From NCBI GenBank assembly GCA_942491465.1, contig CALOBA010000051.1:1-23573 (forward strand): 23,573 bases of DNA, read 5' to 3'. The stretch is from CALOBA01 sp942491465. GTDB lineage: Bacteria; Pseudomonadota; Gammaproteobacteria; Chromatiales; Chromatiaceae. The notes under the pieces are model-generated. The model was not told the origin of the DNA. It made no database searches and saw nothing but the letters and a program-made list of their open reading frames with translations. Positions 23,475 to 23,573 of the stretch are shown one piece after another. A program made the translations under genes and the position numbers. Numbering within the stretch: position 1 is the first letter of the stretch; every line of letters starts with the position of its first letter.

Positions 23475-23573
23475 TCAATCGCGCCAGAACCCGGGCGTCA
23501 GCAGCACCAGGATGGTGAAGATCTCCAGCCGGCCGAGGATCATCGCCAGGACGGAGATCAGCTTGCCGGAGTC
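23475..23573 (-). CDS. trkH: TrkH-type potassium transporter, C-terminal end only (partial)
   Basis: The minus strand at the window edge reads DSGKLISVLAMILGRLEIFT followed by ILVLLTPGFWRD and a TGA at 23475-23477. The LGRLEIFT..VL..P.FWR ending is the hallmark of TrkH potassium-uptake subunits. Only 32 residues lie inside the window; the rest of the gene continues beyond 23573. It converges with aqpZ. Together with the osmoprotectant transporter it makes a set of osmotic-balance genes. Confidence 0.8.
   Translation of the reverse strand, partial: DSGKLISVLAMILGRLEIFTILVLLTPGFWRD

Overview
This is a GC-rich chromosomal window. The likely source is a gammaproteobacterium of the purple-sulfur-bacterium type (Chromatiales). 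That placement is an inference from a cyanobacterial-type hoxEFUYH hydrogenase, a diheme c-type cytochrome, a DesA-type desaturase with its long C-terminal tail, and DUF29 and DUF1640 family genes. No rRNA, tRNA or CRISPR array is visible.

Layout. (1) 129-1988: a one-pass coiled-coil membrane protein of unknown function, one copy of a short mobile element, and an exported diheme cytochrome c. (2) 1973-9069: a signalling block. A KaiB-like gene overlaps (GTGA) a gene fusing an oxygen-binding diiron (ODP/metallo-beta-lactamase) domain to a diguanylate cyclase. Divergent from these is an 1127-residue PAS/LOV-like-GAF-PAS-GAF-GGDEF-EAL-pseudoreceiver protein, translationally coupled to an exported transglutaminase-like protein. 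(3) 9101-17161: the NAD-linked bidirectional NiFe hydrogenase. The operon reads leftward as hoxE, hoxF, hoxU, hoxY, an exported protein of unknown function, hoxH and a DUF1640-like coiled-coil protein. The maturation protease hoxW lies downstream. (4) 17416-23191: a DesA-like acyl desaturase, pssA, apbE, a fused binding-protein/permease for osmoprotectants, and aqpZ. The window closes inside the C-terminus of a TrkH-type potassium transporter.

The hydrogenase operon is unusually littered. A remnant of a DUF29 gene and a truncated mobile element separate hoxF from hoxU. About 27 hexanucleotide units precede hoxH. A full mobile element sits at the stop codon of the DUF1640 gene.

The strongest non-gene signal is a family of about 99-bp non-autonomous elements, with three copies at 921-1026, 10679-10784 and 14963-15047. 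They have imperfect terminal inverted repeats and matching TNA-type target duplications. Two of the three copies lie exactly on a TAA stop codon, so the duplication recreates the stop and leaves the protein intact. The strongest gene-level signals are the KaiB-like/oxygen-sensor/cyclase pair and the LOV-like domain lacking its photoactive cysteine. Both point to c-di-GMP control by oxygen or redox, and possibly by a clock-related partner.
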